Positions 47,101 through 57,957 of a stretch of DNA of 64,000 nucleotides are shown here, one piece after another. The stretch comes from Chanos chanos (taxonomy: Eukaryota; Chordata; Actinopteri; Gonorynchiformes; Chanidae). Position numbers and translations under genes: made by a program. The stretch's first letter is position 1. The number at the start of each line of letters is the position of its first letter. The stretch spans positions 10,755,772-10,819,771 of the forward strand of contig NC_044496.1 of NCBI RefSeq assembly GCF_902362185.1, written 5' to 3'. The notes under the pieces are model-generated. The model searched no databases. It saw only the letters and a list, made by a program, of their open reading frames with translations, and had not been told where the DNA came from.

Positions 47101-49701
47101 ATTCTGGTGCAAAAGAGTTGTGGAATTTCGTGGAAAGATGTATACGTCTAAATGTTTTGTGTCTCAAACTGTGGCCTATAATCTCATGTATTCTGTCGTT
47201 TCTTCGTCTTTTGTTTTTCCTGTCTCTCAGGAGCTGAACTGGAGTTTAAGTCCTCTGACCCCTGTCTCCTGGCTGAATATCTATATGCAGGTGGCCTACC
47301 TTAGGGAATGCAATGAGGTTCTCATTCCCCAGTATCCACAAACCACATTTGTCCAGATCACAGAGGTACGGTTACAGAGGAATTCCCCTGCTCTTTATTA
47401 CAATGGAGAGCACTTCAACAGAAAAGTGTTGCAACTCCTATACAGAGTGACACCAATCATTGTTGCTGAAAGATTGACTGAGCTGTTAAACCATAGTGTC
47501 TTGTTTCATGTCATCCTAATATAGATTTTTTCGTGCAGAACACCCCCCCCCCCCCCCCCCAAGTTATTTTTGAATAGCTGTCGATGTGTTTTGTTGGGTT
47601 ATTAATTTTCATTGTTTGTTTTTCTTCTCTCTCCACGCAGCTGTTGGATCTGTGCATCTTGGATATTAAAAGTCTGGAGTTCTCCTACAGTCTGCTGGCA
47701 GCCTCTGCTCTGTTTCACTTCTCTTCACTGGAGCTGGTGATGAAAGTCTCAGGTATGGTAATTTAACGTGCAGATACAAACATAACCTGTGTATATATAA
47801 GTGAAACTAACAAAACTCTAATACTAATACTAACTCATTAGATACCATGGTGAAAACTGGGATCCCAAACATCATTCAATATTTTATTAAATAGTTCAGT
47901 ATGAAAATGCACAAAAAAACTAGAACAGTGGCATCTAATTCTTCAAGTACTTAGGAGTTTATGGTGGCTTCAGAGTAACTCTTCCATTTGTAAAGTAAAC
48001 GGCAATCCTAACACAGTATTGATTTTAGGAGCCGTATGAAATGTCCAGCTGGAACTTAAAGTATTTGATACAAAAACTCTGAGTGCAAGCAGTAGTCAAT
48101 TTTACTGACATGGTGGAATGCCATTACTATCTGTAAATATCTACTTAAAATGCCACGGGTATGTTTTGTTTGACACTTTTGTCGACTGAACGGTAAGGTT
48201 GCTGCGATGAGCTATAGTCCAGACCAGTGGGGTGATTAAGCGTTTGGTGACATCAAAGCTCATCTACAAGTTTCTTTTTGATGAGTTTTAAGTTTTTGGT
48301 GATGCTAACGCAGCGCTACTGTGCAGCGTTTTTTTTTCCCCCTCACGTGTCAGTGGGTTTTCCCTAGTTCTTCCTCTGTGTGCATGCAATCAGACAGACA
48401 GGAGTGGTACCAAAATTGACTCAGTATTACTGATACTGTAGAAAAACTGTTACTGTAACATTTTCTGAATGTTTGTTTGTTTTTGGCATCAGTTTAGTTT
48501 CGAAGTATCGTATAGTTTCCACTGTACGACATTATATGATTAACTTTATTCTCCATCAGCTCTCTTCTCCACAAATGACCGGGGGGAAAAAACAGAGAAA
48601 GTCTCTCGTTTGATAGCTTAACCAGATAACTATGCTGTGATGATATTCCTCATCCCGGTTCTTCTCACTGCCATTCCCTGTTTAAGGATCTGGGTGATTT
48701 TAAAAACAACTGGAACTTGGTGGGGTTTTTTTTTTTGTCCCCCCCCCCCCCCAATTCATACTGACTGGTGTGTTCCTCACAGGGCTTAAATGGGATGATT
48801 TGGAGGAGTGTGTGAGGTGGATGGTGCCATTTGCCATGTCTATCAGGGAAGCAGGAGGTTCATCTCTCAAGGCCTTTAAGGGAATCCCAGCTGAGAGTGC
48901 CCACAATATCCAAACCCATGCACCCTACCTGGACTGGCTGGTGAGTAATCTTAGAAGTGTCAGGATGTCTTCTTACGTTTTTGCACTTTATGGGCAATGC
49001 TGGGAAATACATTGCAATTGATAACTATGTACCACTCAGTGAGTAAGTCTCTCTTTATGTTACTTTTTATGAGATTGCTCTCTTTTTAGCAAGCTTTAGT
49101 CTGGATGTAGTATATAGTGCGTGCATGTGTGTACACAGCATTTAAAAATTCAAACACTGAAAGTCTGGTTAGCAAGTACTTTAGCCTCAATTACTGTTGC
49201 AAACCAAAGACTTTAGAATCCAATTAAGCATAGTCTTGAGGGAGTCAGTTTACATGGAATGAGTAAAGGAGATGAGATGAAAGGGAACTTTAAAGAGCTG
49301 TACAGTGTTTTATGAATTGAAATTTTAGCAAGATCATTTACGTAAACATGACATGAAAAAGAGAAGATTCTCTTGCTATAATGAGGATTAGGAGTGGTCT
49401 TGACCTCTGATGGCATGTGTACGAAATGTAACCAAGTACTTGATCATGCTTATTAAATGGCCCCCCTCCCTCTCAAGTCAGCAAAGTTGTGCATGTACTC
49501 TGTGAGTCATATGATCCAATTGAGCTAATCATATCTCTGGTGTTTTCCCATGTGTCTGACCTTGTGCTATGTGTCTGTGTTTAGAGGAGAGTTTATTCCT
49601 ATCAGCTGGTAGATGTGGAACAAAGCCAAAGGTCTCCAGTTCCTTCAGGGGTGCTTACGCCACCACCTAGCAGTGAGAAACCAGAGGCCAGCATTTCCTA
49701 A
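44157..49701 (+). CDS. ccne1: cyclin E1
   Basis: Regulatory partner of CDK2 that drives G1/S entry. Eleven coding exons: 44157-44170, 44314-44401, 44527-44589, 45083-45243, 45650-45785, 46210-46356, 46531-46626, 47231-47365, 47641-47752, 48783-48940 and 49585-49701. They sum to 1227 nt and 408 residues (human 410), all with GT/AG borders. Visible: basic nuclear signal RSRKRK (24-29); N-terminal degron-like IPTPDE with T73; MRAIL hydrophobic patch (144-148) opening the cyclin box; [36 protein letters not shown]; the centrosome-type motif [12 protein letters not shown] (248-259); and a C-terminal Fbw7 phosphodegron VLTPPPSS with T395 and S399, the same numbering as human. The first coding exon has only 14 coding bases. 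CCNE2 is the alternative, but synteny with pop4, plekhf1 and c19orf12 favours CCNE1. Confidence 0.97.
47760..48782 (+). other. ccne1 intron 9
   Basis: About 1 kb intron with no exon seen; it ends in a poly-T and poly-C tract (about 48725-48752) before the acceptor at 48782. Poly-C tracts also occur in the introns near 46821 and 47543. Confidence 0.7.
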
Positions 49702-50296
49702 GGAGCTGTTTGTGTGACGAGAGTTATGGACTGGGCTTTGGGTTTTCCCTTTACATGGACCAGGATGGATGAACCCACGGCATTATGGAGTACACAAGCT
49801 TATCAGACACTTTAAGCATGCACAAAACTCACAATTTAGTTAAAGGAATTGAAGCTACCGTTTGAATCTTTTGTGTAAATTTTTTTTTATTATTATTTTA
49901 TTTTGTTTATTTTTTTAAATGTGGATTATTATTTTTTTTTTTTTTTGTCTTTTTTCCCCCCACCTGCCGAAAACTCGGTGCCACTATTGGCTCTGAATGC
50001 TGCTAAAAGAGGTGGGACACTGGCAGATGGACATGTGGACAGAGGGGAAATTGGGATGGACTTGGCTTTGGTTGTTTTGTGGCTCTGTTCTCCATTTGGA
50101 CACAGAAATTATGGACAGGTTGTTAAAAAGACCTGCCATGAATGGACTGTAGTAAGAAACTGCCAGCTTCAGAAGCTGGTACTTTTTTTATTTAAAATTT
50201 CACTGCCTGAATCCCTGATTTTACCAAAAGTTCTTTTTTTTTTTTTTTTTTAATGCTTTTGAAATGAGATGCTGCTACTTCTCTGTACATTTCTGA

Positions 50297-50302
50297 ATTA
50301 AA
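50297..50302 (+). terminator. ccne1 poly(A) signal (ATTAAA variant)
   Basis: ATTAAA about 596 bases after the ccne1 stop, followed by a GT-rich stretch (TTCTGTGTGCAG, TTTTGTTTGTCT). The common variant signal; no AATAAA was seen before it in the 3' UTR. Confidence 0.6.
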
Positions 50303-50309
50303 GCCACTG

Positions 50310-52470
50310 TCTCAGACAGATTTTATCTTTTATTCTGTGTGCAGTTCTTTTCTCTTTTTTTTTTGTTTGTCTCAAATGAATTTTGCAAAGTAATACATGT
50401 ATATGCACAATAGCAGACTTAGTGATCTAAATAACAGACTTGTAATCTAAGTCCACTTTTTGTGTGAGTGGTATAAACAAGATTTTTTGTTTTTTTTGTT
50501 TTTTTAAAGAAATTCTCTTTTCAGCTTGGGGCACACTGAGCATAAGATCTTGTTAAACAACCCTTATTCTTAAATTTATGGTTTGGGAGCATGGGCTAGC
50601 TGGAAGGATATTAAAAAATCATAAATAGTTATGTTGGGAGCTTCTGAATTCACAAAAAGTGTCTTAACTCCTCTGATTAAGTTACCACTCATCAGGGGGG
50701 AAAAAGGGGGCAGAAAAACCAAGGCCCTTGCTAAATGTGACATGTTGAAGGAAATTGGATCACTGACATGTCACAAAATGGTGCACTGGGCCTTCGTGGT
50801 CTGTAATGGCTGTCTCATACACACAGTGCCCTCTGCTTGTCATGTAAGAGTGTATTTACAAAGAGAAACTCAGGACAGTGATCCACTAGATGTCAGTGTG
50901 ATGCTTTGTCTGTCAAAGAGGAATCCAGGTCTCAAACGCCGTCTTCGACAGATGTTACTGAGACAAGGGTAATTCATTATATTTCACTCTGGCTAGCGCT
51001 CTGTTGCCTGGCTTTTGGCAGCAGTTTTGGGCACGCTGCTAGCAAACGTAGCTTGCCACAGGCTGTCTGCTACAGTCTGTTTCTTCACTAAAAAAAAGAC
51101 CGAAACCTCAGTTTGTGGTGCACTTGTGAAGCTCTGAGATATTTGTTGATAGAAATGAACGCATGAGGGTTGTTAGATTTATGAGAAATGGAAAGAAGGA
51201 TAATGTAAATAAAACTCAGGCAGCTATGGTTTGTTGTTGACAATTTATGACATGAAAGAGGAGTGTTGCTAAGAGCTTTTTTTCAAACAACATACCACAT
51301 CAAATGAGATCTTACTGAGATGCAGACTTCATAAAAAAAAAAAAAATCCACTAAACCTCTCTTCTGTTTCGGCTGTTCTCCATACACCGCTGTTTTTCAC
51401 CTCACTGCTCCACATTTCACAATGCCGTAACTACGAGTTGTGTACTGTCTCTTTAAAGAGCTGTTCGGGGGGTCATCACAGAGTTGAGGGGGGGGGGGGG
51501 GAGGAAGGAGGGGTTTTCCCTGTCAGACAGACCCTGGGGGCAGGGCAGCCCCCTCAGGCAGGCAGACAGGCAGCAGTGCAACAGCTGTTATATGCTCAAT
51601 GGCGCCTTTTGTTCCCCCTCTAGGCAGACACTGGTGGAAGCAGCAGGTGCTTATTGGACAAGGTCTTAGCCACCATCGCCAGAAGTCACACCTACATGAA
51701 AGAGCATGTTCAACAACTGCCGGTCGGACTTTCTGGAATTCAGTTCAGTTAAATCCATTTATCTGCAAAGCACAGTCGCTCAGCGATTTTTTTTTTTTTT
51801 TGTATAACACAAGGCCACTATATTAAAGCTTAGTTTTAACCTTTCGCTCAAATCAATGATTATGTTATCTAAGTAAACATTTAGGGTTCTGGACCCTACA
51901 GGGTTAAGGGCCTTCCTCATGTTGGTGCATGAGGTCAGTCAGGGAATTCAGACTTCACACCTGCACTTTACTGATTAGTTTTCCTTCAGTATATACATAT
52001 GATTCCATCCTGTAACTCTGTTGTTTACCTTTCCTTATGGCAGGTCCACCTCTGGGTGCGTTTACATCCAACATTAGCTCACATAAATTAGAAATGACAA
52101 GTTTGCTTATTCAGTTTTATTCAAGCAGATGGAATTAAATGTAAACATATGTTGAAAACAGACGTAAAAAGTGAAGTTCAGTGATCTGAATGATAGAAAT
52201 CTTTTCACACTTGTCTTAGCGGTGGTGTGAAATGTGCAACACAATGTTTTTGCTAAAATAATGGATGATAACACCCCTTATTTTTTCTCTCTCACGTTAC
52301 TGAACTCAGATCAGCTTTTTTAGTTGCACGTTTGGTCATACTTATTGTTACGTCCCCGTGAGTTACGTCTAGGGACATGTGGGAGGTAACAAAAAAAAAA
52401 CAATGTTTAAAAATTAAATCTTATCTCAGAGCAGACAGGAGAATCTAAAGAACAACCCTAATGTACATCA
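50310..52470. other. intergenic sequence downstream of ccne1
   Basis: No exon series was recognised. A G run near 51488-51500 and T/A runs are present. The human neighbour URI1 is not seen. Confidence 0.55.
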
Positions 52471-52474
52471 GTGA

Positions 52475-52566
52475 GCTAGATCAGGAGAACCACATTTAGG
52501 CAGATAAAAAGAGTAATATAGCTAGATCAGGAGAACCACATTTAGGCAGATAAAAAGAGTAATATA
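52475..52566. repeat. perfect tandem duplication of a 46-bp unit
   Basis: The unit beginning GCTAGATCAGGAGAACCACA and ending AGAGTAATATA occurs twice in immediate succession (52475-52520 and 52521-52566) without a mismatch, so the duplication is recent or is an assembly artefact. Confidence 0.97.
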
Positions 52567-52587
52567 GAGAATATTTCATATGCCTAT

Positions 52588-52592
52588 TATTA

Positions 52593-52633
<41 letters not shown>
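52588..52633. repeat. (ATT)n microsatellite
   Basis: About 15 ATT units followed by GTT repeats. Confidence 0.95.
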
Positions 52634-52949
52634 GCTGTTGTTGTTGTTAATAAAAACAAATTAACTGTTAGTTTTGTATACCTTTGCTGGATATCTATAA
52701 CTATCTATATCTATCTATCTGATACTGTAGATGCTGACATTGCTGTGGTGATAACGTCTGCTGATGACGCTGATGAGGATGGCAGTTCGACGATTGCTCT
52801 AAAAATGATCAACACTTTCTACAGACATTCAAATTCTATATTCAGATTTTTTTTTTTTTAAATTTGGTGATAACATGTTTATGTACGCTACCAGGCCTAC
52901 TGAGGTTTCCTGTCAAAGGCAGCTGTCAAGTCAGCTAAACAGGCTTTAT

Positions 52950-53060
52950 TCGACCACGTGCCTTTCTTTCATTGTTTACACACGTGTTACGCTAGATCAC
53001 GCCCATTTTAACTGTCATTGGGCGGAGTAAAGGCGTGGTCACTTTATTAACCACGCCCGT
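52950..53060. promoter_or_regulatory. promoter-like cluster without an attached gene (tentative)
   Basis: Within about 110 bases: an E-box CCACGTGCC, a second ACACGTGT, ATCACGCCCA, CATTGGGCGG (CCAAT-type), AGGCGTGGTC and CCACGCCCG (CACCC/GC-type). A start-like ATGGCGGAAGGATCC follows near 53466 but is closed by a stop after 11 codons. It could be a noncoding-RNA or distant-gene promoter, or chance. Confidence 0.3.
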
Positions 53061-53069
53061 TTTCTCGAA

Positions 53070-55900
53070 AGTAAGCGTCATACCTAAAAATGAAAGCAAA
53101 ATTGACCGTCAAATCCAAGGCGAAATATTTGGTAATCTCCTTAGTAGAGTTTTGCCGTGCAAATAAAATAAATGTGTTTTTCAGGAAGAGAGTTCATATG
53201 TAATAGTACTGAAAACGACCACTGTTGGATATATGAACGTTGTCTGTGCAGTTGTTTACGTCAAAGTAATGAGACACAATTTGAGGGTTTTTTTTTTTAA
53301 TCATGGTAGTTCTATATGATTAAAGTTCAATGCATAACAGCGTTATTAACGCACACAGTTAGAAGGTTTTAAATGAGGCGCCAGTGTTCAAAAAATAGTT
53401 TGCAAATTGTTTATATTAATTTAGCAGTTCCTGAAAAATCGCTTACAAGCCTACTCGTTGAAAAAATGGCGGAAGGATCCACAGAAGGGTTTCTCTAAAA
53501 AGATTCGTAGACTGTGACGGGTATTCAGCAACGGTATTTCCGTGAACCTTTCTTAGAAGTACAAAGTCTCCCTTGAGGTATCAAGTTAGAATTGTTAAAT
53601 CTTAGAGTAGACTCTGAACCTGTGGGACTACACTATGAAAGGTAATCAACCCATTACACTGAATTCACAGTCATTATATACGAACCCATGTACTTCAGAG
53701 AAGTCAGCTGGAAGTGCTATGTTTTTGTTTTGTTTTTCTGTTTGTAACGAAAGACCAACTGACGACTCCAGGTTGGGGACCTGGTCAAGCTTTGTTGTAA
53801 TGAAAGCAAAGTATGAGGTAGCCTATTTACAGTCAGTGAGTGCCTCTGATACAGATACAAAGGGGAGTGATAATAAGTATGGAATAAGGAACATATAAAC
53901 AAACAAACCAGTGAATGAATGAATAATAAGTAAATAAAACAACAGCTACAAAAAAAAAACAAAAAAAAACAAACAACAGATAGAAACTGCTGTGCTAATC
54001 CTAGCAAAAAGGATCCACAAATTATTCAGAAGCCCTTATGTGTCGAATACGAAGCACAAAACTTTGATTGTGCAAAAAAAAAAAGTGATTTTCTTGCAAA
54101 GATCTGGGATGATATTTTTTCCCTTCTTTTGAGGTTTACCAGTTTATAGGATATCCTGGTTTCAAGAAGTGTTTGTTAAAGTAGCTCACTAAGGCCCTGT
54201 GCTCTCGTGTGAGGTATCAACTAATGATTGGTATCAATTAACCAGTTTTCTAGTATGAATTTTTTCAAATGTTCTGTAAGACTTTATGCAGAAGTAACAT
54301 ATCAGATATTATGTAGAATTTTCCAAAGTGTACTTGAAATAGACATTCAATGAAAATAAGTAGGGGCCAGGAATATTTGTACACTTCACAGAGCATCAAA
54401 AACAGTTTATCTCTAATTCTCTCTCAATTCAATTCCATCTGGTTGAATGTAGAGATTTCTAGGCCCATGCACATCTTAAAACACCTTAAATACTCTCCCT
54501 ACTGAAGCCTCATATGTCTTCTTTGGCTGTGAAAGACTGTATTAATACAACATCACTGGAATTATTGTTAAAGAAAGAGGGCAAGAAACCCTTTAAGTAG
54601 CTTGTGATTGTAGTTGGGGTGTAGATGGTGGCGTCTCCCTGGTGTGTGCAGTGTGATTTCATGTCAGCAACAGTGAGTTGTGCCTCAGGTCGATGTCTCA
54701 TAGTTTGCTGGTTGCTAGTAATGTGGCTATTCCCAATGGGGGAGAATTAATGGATGTAAACAAGCCGCAGCAGTATTTGTGCGTGGGCTTTGAAGTCATT
54801 TAATCTTTTTTTTTTTTTTTATTTACATCTCTTCAATATTTGATTAACTCTGTTCATAATTCTTTAATAAAATAAAACTATAGAAGATGGCAAAGGAAAA
54901 TATGCTCCCCTTCTGTCAATTTACTCAAATGCTGCTTCTGGGGGAGTAGCGTAAGAGAGGGATACAAACTTTTCTTTTATCATATGTCTTTTATTATCTG
55001 TGTGAAGTGTCCTTTGTCTGTTTGAAATATACAGATACAGACTTGTAAAACGGTCTTAATCTGGGACATTCTGTATGTTCTTCAGTTGTGTCTCAGTACA
55101 GTTTGGATTGCACTTTATTTTTTGGTATTGGCGCCCTCATCTGTCTGTAATGTGAAACTACATGCACCGTGTGGCTCCTATGACACACATGAGCAGAGCT
55201 GTGTTTGGTAAAGCTGAATAATTACTTGAAATGTTTGTTATTTCGTTCATGTGTTGTCTTAAGTGGCTTACATTGTGCTTCTGAAGGTTAAGTAAAGTGG
55301 CACTGTGAAAGACATATTTATTCTCTGTCTTATATCATGGTTCTTGGTAACTGGAAACGTGCTCATTTATCATCTCCATCAGCAATACATTTCCATAAAC
55401 AACAGCAACAACAGAAAAAAAATAAACAGAAAGAAAAAAAAAAGAAAAAAAAAGAACACGTTATGTTAAAAACATGTCCAAGCAGACCTTTGTCTTAATC
55501 ACCAGCATGTGGCTGTTTAATAAGGTTGTTCTATTCTGTAGATTCTGTCTGCCTCCCACATCTCCATAATCCCCAAGCTGTAAATAATTGTCGTAACACT
55601 TGTATCTGTTTTCATTCTTCGATTAATTGTTGTCTCTGGATTAATATGTGATTGGTAGCCACTTTCTTTCTAATTGTAATAAATCCTGTTTAGGTAACAC
55701 AATAGGAATTATTAAATAGATTATTTGAAGGAGACGTCAAAAGAAATTCATCAGCTTTTGCTCCCAATGCCAGCATTTGTATTGTAAAAGAAGAATCAGG
55801 GGAGGCATAGGCATTCACGCTTTTGGTGTAATTTTAATATCATTGAATCCTGTTCTTTGTAACATCACAACATCATTCATCCTGGTTGTTTTCTTGTTTG
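53070..55900. other. gene-free region
   Basis: AT-rich sequence with A and T runs (54072-54082, 54807-54821, 55420-55453). The stretch about 55500-55800 is more complex, with homeodomain-type TTAAT/ATTA words, and is treated as a candidate conserved element. Confidence 0.5.
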
Positions 55901-55903
<3 letters not shown>

Positions 55904-55962
<59 letters not shown>

Positions 55963-55968
55963 GTGTGT
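55904..55968. repeat. (TG)n microsatellite
   Basis: About 32 TG units with one GC interruption. A second, interrupted TG block lies at 56663-56757 and a third, pure run at 57912-57955. Confidence 0.95.
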
Positions 55969-56849
55969 TTACGTGCATGAGCACGTGCGCATGTATGTGC
56001 TCGTAGTCGTGTGCGCAAGTAAGTGTTTTAGTTGGTAATTGACATAAGTAGATACAACAGTAACGGGTTGTTGTTTTTGAGTATACGTCCCCCTTGTGGC
56101 AACAAAGAGTAATTACATTCTGGTAATACTTTCAGTGTCTAACCTGCTGTCTCTAGGCTCTGTTCCCAGTTTGTTCAGTAATAGACGGGTGCTGTATATC
56201 ATTAAGGCATAGTATTGTGTTTATTGTCTTTAGTGGAAAGATCCCTCTGTTCCTCCAGGCTAACCATCCTGCTCTCTTCTGTTCAGTTTTAAAATGCCAG
56301 TGAGAGAGCTTGACATTTTGAAGGTATGAGGTTCAGGATAATTTGATACTGGCTGTTTAATAATTTTCATTTCAGAAATTTGTGATTCATGCTTTTTGTT
56401 GTGAAGCCTCATACAGCTGTATAGCAAAAACATTTGTTATGCAACCGTATGAAGTTTGAATATTTAAATAAAGACATAAATATCTGTAGAATATTTGTCT
56501 CTTTGTCTTTCCAACAAATGGCTGCCTTTCACTCATACAACATCAGTGTGATAGAAAAGACTAAGACATTTCATGTCAGTAATATAGAAAACCTTAAATA
56601 CATAATGTTAATTTGTTAATATGACATAATGCTGATATTACACTATATTTCCTTTCAACTGTGTGAATGTGTGTGTGCGTGTGCATGTGCACGCATGTGT
56701 GTGTGCGGGTGTGTGTGTGTGTGTGCATGTGTGTGTGTGTGTGCGCATGTGTGTGTGAGAAACATGATTGTTTCCTGTGGATTCAACCGCATATATCCTC
56801 TTCTCTCTTCCCATTGTACTGCCTTTAATTAGAGTGATTTTATTCACAG

Positions 56850-57910
56850 GCACACAGCTGGCATGGGCGACTTTCCATTAGGCATCTAAGTGGCCGCCTC
56901 GCTGGTGGGAGGACCCGCACTGGGGCCGCTTCCTGGGGAACACAATACTAGTTTCATCTCCCCTCTGAGTTTGCTGTGTGTTTTGAATTTATTAATCATT
57001 GATTTTAATGCACGCCTCTTGACGATGGCAGCCACCCATGCATTAATTAATTCCTACGTTTTTTTTTGTTTTGTTTTTTTTTTAACAAAATGGCATTTAG
57101 AAACAATACAAGGTCTGCCAGGGTTGCCTCTGACCTATGAAGATGAAGTGCTGAATGCAAAATGTCAAAATTTGCTTTTATTTGCTCAATGCCAGGCTTC
57201 TTGCATACCTGTTTTATTGGCTCTCTTTATATTTGATGGCACAGATAGAAAAAAAAAGACACATTTTTGCGTGGAATTGAAATATCAGTCAATACAGGTC
57301 TTTGTAATTCATCTGTCGGCTACTTCTCACAGACTCTCAAAATGCAATCATTTCCCTGGAAATATTCTTTAAATTTACCTGTTTTTCTTCAGTTGCCAAG
57401 CAATCAATCCTTAGATGAATTGTTGGACTTAAGTATGAATAAAGGTGCTTTGCTATCCACAATAGGTAGGCGATGTTCATCCTTTCATGTCTTAAAAGAG
57501 AAGTATGTTAATGTTTGCCTGCAGTGAATTGTATGGATTAAAAAGAAAGATTGGATCTCATATGAAGCGTATGGCAGCAGAATTTGAATCAAGGCAGGAT
57601 TTGAATGCATTCATAAAAGCATCTTTTATTTATTATTTTTTATTTATTTATTGAAAAAAAAGGTTAAAAAACATGTATTCATCCATTTAAATGAGTAACT
57701 GGTCTGTGTGGTTGAAAAGATAAAAGCTTGGCTCATAATCCCTATTGACACAGGGGACGATGAGTAAAGACAGATTTCTAAGACCCCACCATGCTCTACC
57801 CCAATGAATGGGCTTTATCCTCACTGAAGCAAGGTGTCTTAATGCTAAAGATTTCCTGACAGATTGCTTTCATCGGATTGATTAGCACATGTTGTCAGTA
57901 AGTGATCTTT

Positions 57911-57957
<47 letters not shown>

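Noticed and set aside
56890-57372. 160-codon open frame
   Set aside because: Hydrophobic low-complexity translation over T runs without splice or family support; the underlying DNA looks like a noncoding element.
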